From Ruminococcus sp. (lineage in GTDB: Bacteria; Bacillota; Clostridia; Oscillospirales; Acutalibacteraceae), in contig SFIQ01000007.1 in NCBI GenBank assembly GCA_004555265.1, forward strand, positions 1-64,000: a stretch of 64,000 bases of DNA, given 5' to 3'. This document shows, piece after piece, positions 61,357 through 64,000 of the stretch (positions within the stretch are counted from its first letter, which is position 1; every line of letters starts with the position of its first letter). The translations under genes were made by a program, and so were the position numbers. Under the pieces are notes generated by a model. The model was not told where the DNA came from. It saw nothing but the letters and a program-made list of their open reading frames with translations, and ran no database searches.

Positions 61357-62592
61357 TTAATAATCCGTCACACGGATAAGCGACTGCGGCACAATGCCCG
61401 TCGCCTTTATGTTTTCGCAAAGCGCCTGTTCGGTGTCGACCGGCGTGACAAACGCCAATTCGTTTTCGGGCGCATTTTCACGCGACAGTACCTTCACTTT
61501 GCCGAGTTTTTCCTCCAACGCTTGTAATGCCGCCGCTTTGTCCCCAACCTCTGTGCGGATATACAGCGCGGTTTCCAGCGTTTTGTGGTCGACCACATAA
61601 TTTTCCAAACTCTTGCCCCAACCGAATGCTTTTTTGCGGTCCACATGCTTTGCGCAGTCAATCACATCGGCGACCACGGCGCTTGCCGTCGGCAATTTGC
61701 CCGCGCCTTTGCCGTAAAATACAACATCGCCTATCGCGTCGCCGCGCACCAAAATCGCGTTAAACACATCGGTGACGGAAGCAAGCTGGCTGCCGTTTAA
61801 CACCACCGCGGGGCTGACCATCGCGGAAATTTTCTCATCAGAGAGGCGTTTGGCTCTGCCCAACAGTTTAATCACGCCGCCGAAATCACGGATATATTCC
61901 ACATCCTGCAAGGTGATTTGGGTAATGCCCTCGGTGTAGACCGACTCGGGATACACATGATGCCCAAAGCACAAGGACGCCAAAATACAAATTTTGCGGC
62001 AGGCGTCGTGCCCTTCAATATCGGCGGTCGGGTCTTTTTCGGCATAGCCGTTATCCTGCGCCAATTTAAGCGCGTCCGCAAACCGCATATTTTTTTCAAT
62101 CATCATCGTTAAGATGAAATTGGTCGTGCCGTTCAAAATCCCGGCAATTTCGTCAATCTCGTTCGCCGCAAGGCATTGGGTAATCGGGCGGATAATCGGA
62201 ATCCCGCCGCCGACGGACGCTTCAAACAGGAAGTTGACATTGTTTTCCTCTGCCAACTGCAAGAGGTCATAGCCCTTTGCGGCAACCAATTCCTTGTTGG
62301 AGGTCACCACGCTTTTGCCGGCCTTCAAAAGCGATGAAACAAATTCAAACGCAGGGTGCAAGCCGCCCATGGTTTCCACCACGATTTTCACATCGTCATC
62401 GTTTAAAATGATATTGAAATCTTTAATAAATTTATCGGCATTCGGATCACCCGGAAAATCGCGCAAATCCAAAATATATTTCAAATCCAAAGCATCGCGC
62501 GTACTGCGCTTGACAATGCTGTCATGGTTTTTGTTTAAAACCTCAACGACGCCAGAACCGACGGTGCCGTAACCCATAACCGCTACAAACAT
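61357..62592 (-). CDS. hom: Homoserine dehydrogenase
   Basis: Reduces aspartate semialdehyde to homoserine. The 411-residue protein has the NAD(P)-binding GYGTVGSGVVEVLNK, the catalytic core with GILNGTTNFILT and DPTADIEGHDACRK, and a short C-terminal ACT-like regulatory domain. Start ATG 62592. With lysC and metA it supplies homoserine for methionine, and threonine. Upstream is an extended -10-like TGCTAAAAT. Confidence 0.96.
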   Translation of the reverse strand: MFVAVMGYGTVGSGVVEVLNKNHDSIVKRSTRDALDLKYILDLRDFPGDPNADKFIKDFNIILNDDDVKIVVETMGGLHPAFEFVSSLLKAGKSVVTSNKELVAAKGYDLLQLAEENNVNFLFEASVGGGIPIIRPITQCLAANEIDEIAGILNGTTNFILTMMIEKNMRFADALKLAQDNGYAEKDPTADIEGHDACRKICILASLCFGHHVYPESVYTEGITQITLQDVEYIRDFGGVIKLLGRAKRLSDEKISAMVSPAVVLNGSQLASVTDVFNAILVRGDAIGDVVFYGKGAGKLPTASAVVADVIDCAKHVDRKKAFGWGKSLENYVVDHKTLETALYIRTEVGDKAAALQALEEKLGKVKVLSRENAPENELAFVTPVDTEQALCENIKATGIVPQSLIRVTDY

Positions 62593-62795
62593 CTTCTCAC
62601 ATCCCAATATATAATGATACGGATAGCATTTTAGCACACTTCCCGCGCGGAATAAAGTAAAATTTTCAAATTTCGGCGAAAAAAATAAATTTTCTATAAA
62701 AGTTTCTATTATTGATTGTAACTTTTAAAAAAATAGTATAAAATGTATATATTATTATTGCTTTTTTCGGCAAATTTATTTCGGAGGCTTCAAAA

Positions 62796-64000
62796 ATGGA
62801 CAAGGACAAGGTGGAAAAACGCAGGTCGTTTATTATCAACATCCTGTATGCCGCCATATGGATCGGCATCGGGTACTTATGTATCAAATACGCGCTCGGC
62901 GTGATTTGGCCGTTTGTGGTTTCGCTGTTTTTTGCGATGCTTTTACAAAGACCGGTCAACGCCATGACCAGAAAAACGCCGCTGAAACGCGGGATGTCCT
63001 CTGTGATTATGGTGCTGTTGATTGTGGTGCTTGCGGGGTCGATTGTCGGCTTTATTGTGGTGCGCATCGCCATGGAGCTCGGAGACTTCTTCCGCTATTT
63101 GCTGATGAAAATTGAGGACGCCCCCTCCTTCGCCTCGCAAATTATGCAGTGGATCCGCAATGCGGTTGCCTTTTTGCCCGACGCCTTGGAGCAAACCGTC
63201 ACCGCTTCAGCGGAGAGCTTTGTTAACCGCCTTTTGGGGCTTGAAACCGAGCTGAACGCCGCCGCGCCCGCCGCCGACAGCGGATTTGACTTTTCCGTAC
63301 TGTCCTCGCCCTTGGGCGCGGTATGGGGCACGGCAAAGCAAATTCCGATGTTTGCCGCCGGGCTTTTGATCTGCATCGTCTCGTGCTGTTTTATGACGGC
63401 GGACTATCACAATCTGCGCGACGGCATTCTGCGCCAATTCCGGCCCGCTGCGCAAGCCGCGGTGGTTCGCGCAAAGCAAGTTACCTTTTCCACCATCGGC
63501 AAAATGGGGAAATCGTATTCCATGATCATCGGAATTACCTTTTTGGAAATGGTCATCGGCTTGTCCGTGCTGAAACTCTGCCGTTTTTATACCGGCGGGT
63601 ATATTTTCGCCATTGCGTTGGTGACGGCTGTTGTGGACATTATGCCGGTGCTCGGCACGGGTACGATTTTAATTCCGTGGGCGGTCATTTCTTTCTGCAC
63701 GGGGAAATTCGGCTTGGGCGTCGGGCTGTTGGTGCTGTATGCGATTATCGGCGTTATCCGCCAAATTGTGGAGCCGAAGTTGGTTTCCGCGCAGTTAGGT
63801 CTGCCGCCGTATTTAACGCTGGCCGCAATGTATATCGGCACACAGTTGTTCGGCTTTTTAGGCCTGTTTTTACTGCCGCTGTTGCTGACGCTTTTAAAAG
63901 TGCTCAATGACGAAGGCATTTTGCATATTTTAAAAACCGCACCCGCAAACGCCGCGGCGGCGGTCAAATCCGCACAGCCGGCAAATACAGAAACGGCTGT
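62796..64000 (+). CDS. AI-2E family transporter, YtvI-like (3' end outside the window)
   Basis: The first 401 codons of an integral membrane protein open to the window edge. About seven to eight helices are visible: two near 12-50, one at 68-92, and a C-terminal cluster from about 185 to 370. VDIMPVLGTGTILIPWA and IIGVIRQIVEPKLVSAQLGLPP are the AI-2E/PerM family signature. In spore-formers the YtvI branch is a sporulation membrane protein; membership here is likely but not certain. Start ATG 62796 is 8 bases after GGAGG. Confidence 0.9.
   Translation, partial: MDKDKVEKRRSFIINILYAAIWIGIGYLCIKYALGVIWPFVVSLFFAMLLQRPVNAMTRKTPLKRGMSSVIMVLLIVVLAGSIVGFIVVRIAMELGDFFRYLLMKIEDAPSFASQIMQWIRNAVAFLPDALEQTVTASAESFVNRLLGLETELNAAAPAADSGFDFSVLSSPLGAVWGTAKQIPMFAAGLLICIVSCCFMTADYHNLRDGILRQFRPAAQAAVVRAKQVTFSTIGKMGKSYSMIIGITFLEMVIGLSVLKLCRFYTGGYIFAIALVTAVVDIMPVLGTGTILIPWAVISFCTGKFGLGVGLLVLYAIIGVIRQIVEPKLVSAQLGLPPYLTLAAMYIGTQLFGFLGLFLLPLLLTLLKVLNDEGILHILKTAPANAAAAVKSAQPANTETA

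Overview
The window reads as chromosome of a strictly anaerobic Gram-positive Clostridia, most likely an Oscillospirales/Ruminococcaceae-type gut bacterium. Pointers are a complete Rnf complex, a four-subunit [FeFe] hydrogenase locus of the NAD/ferredoxin bifurcating type, the Clostridia-specific SCIFF peptide with its radical SAM maturase, a dockerin-bearing surface protein, an anaerobic sulfatase maturase, and strong AGGAGG ribosome binding sites with several GTG/TTG starts. The taxonomic call is inferred from gene content only.

Layout. 1-91: end of a Cys-rich protein. 145-7164 (-): apbE, NusG-II, Gx, rnfC-D-G-E-A-B operon. 7368-8477 (+): iron alcohol dehydrogenase. 8819-16948 (-): metA, hemW, ybaK-like deacylase, lepA, yitT-like, mrnC, obgE, separated by dispersed palindromic repeats. 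17135-19075: a small membrane protein behind two strong operator-rich promoters, an unknown protein behind a large inverted repeat, and an HTH protein. 19093-22562: radical SAM gene and a vitamin B6 salvage locus (ECF S component, pyridoxal kinase, divergent MocR/PdxR-type regulator). 22770-27747 (+): hydrogenase operon. 27925-31092 (+): membrane sulfatase and its maturase. 31284-38825: DUF4832-type protein, M28 membrane peptidase, polysaccharide deacetylase, glycosyltransferase, trmL, corA. 38968-41689: mosaic, AT-rich island with truncated genes of possible phage origin, ending at tRNA-Arg(ACG) with two tandem 190-bp repeats of the tRNA 3' end. 42225-49495: fucose-type catabolic operon with a divergent AraC regulator, then a PLP decarboxylase-like gene. 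49559-51167: SCIFF peptide and maturase. 51201-57913: membrane proteins, HD protein and a 1,669-residue dockerin protein. 58156-64000: SGNH esterase, prfB, lysC, hom, and the start of an AI-2E/YtvI-type permease.

How the genes fit together. The hydrogenase and Rnf couple ferredoxin, NAD(H), H2 and an ion gradient. ApbE supplies the covalent FMN that RnfG and RnfD need. lysC, hom and metA cover aspartate to O-acylhomoserine. Fucose isomerase, kinase, mutarotase and aldolase, with the sulfatase, suggest use of host or plant glycans. The B6 locus would import and phosphorylate the cofactor needed by the PLP enzymes.

The most interesting items are: a repeat element that has become the C-terminal tail of MetA; a seven-cysteine SCIFF variant; an LtaS-like five-helix membrane sulfatase with a formylglycine-type CxPxR site; palindromic operators inside two tandem promoters; a 21-bp inverted repeat that can mask a ribosome binding site; and the tRNA-Arg-associated island. 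I did not find a clearly undescribed defence or RiPP system beyond these; no CRISPR array was seen.
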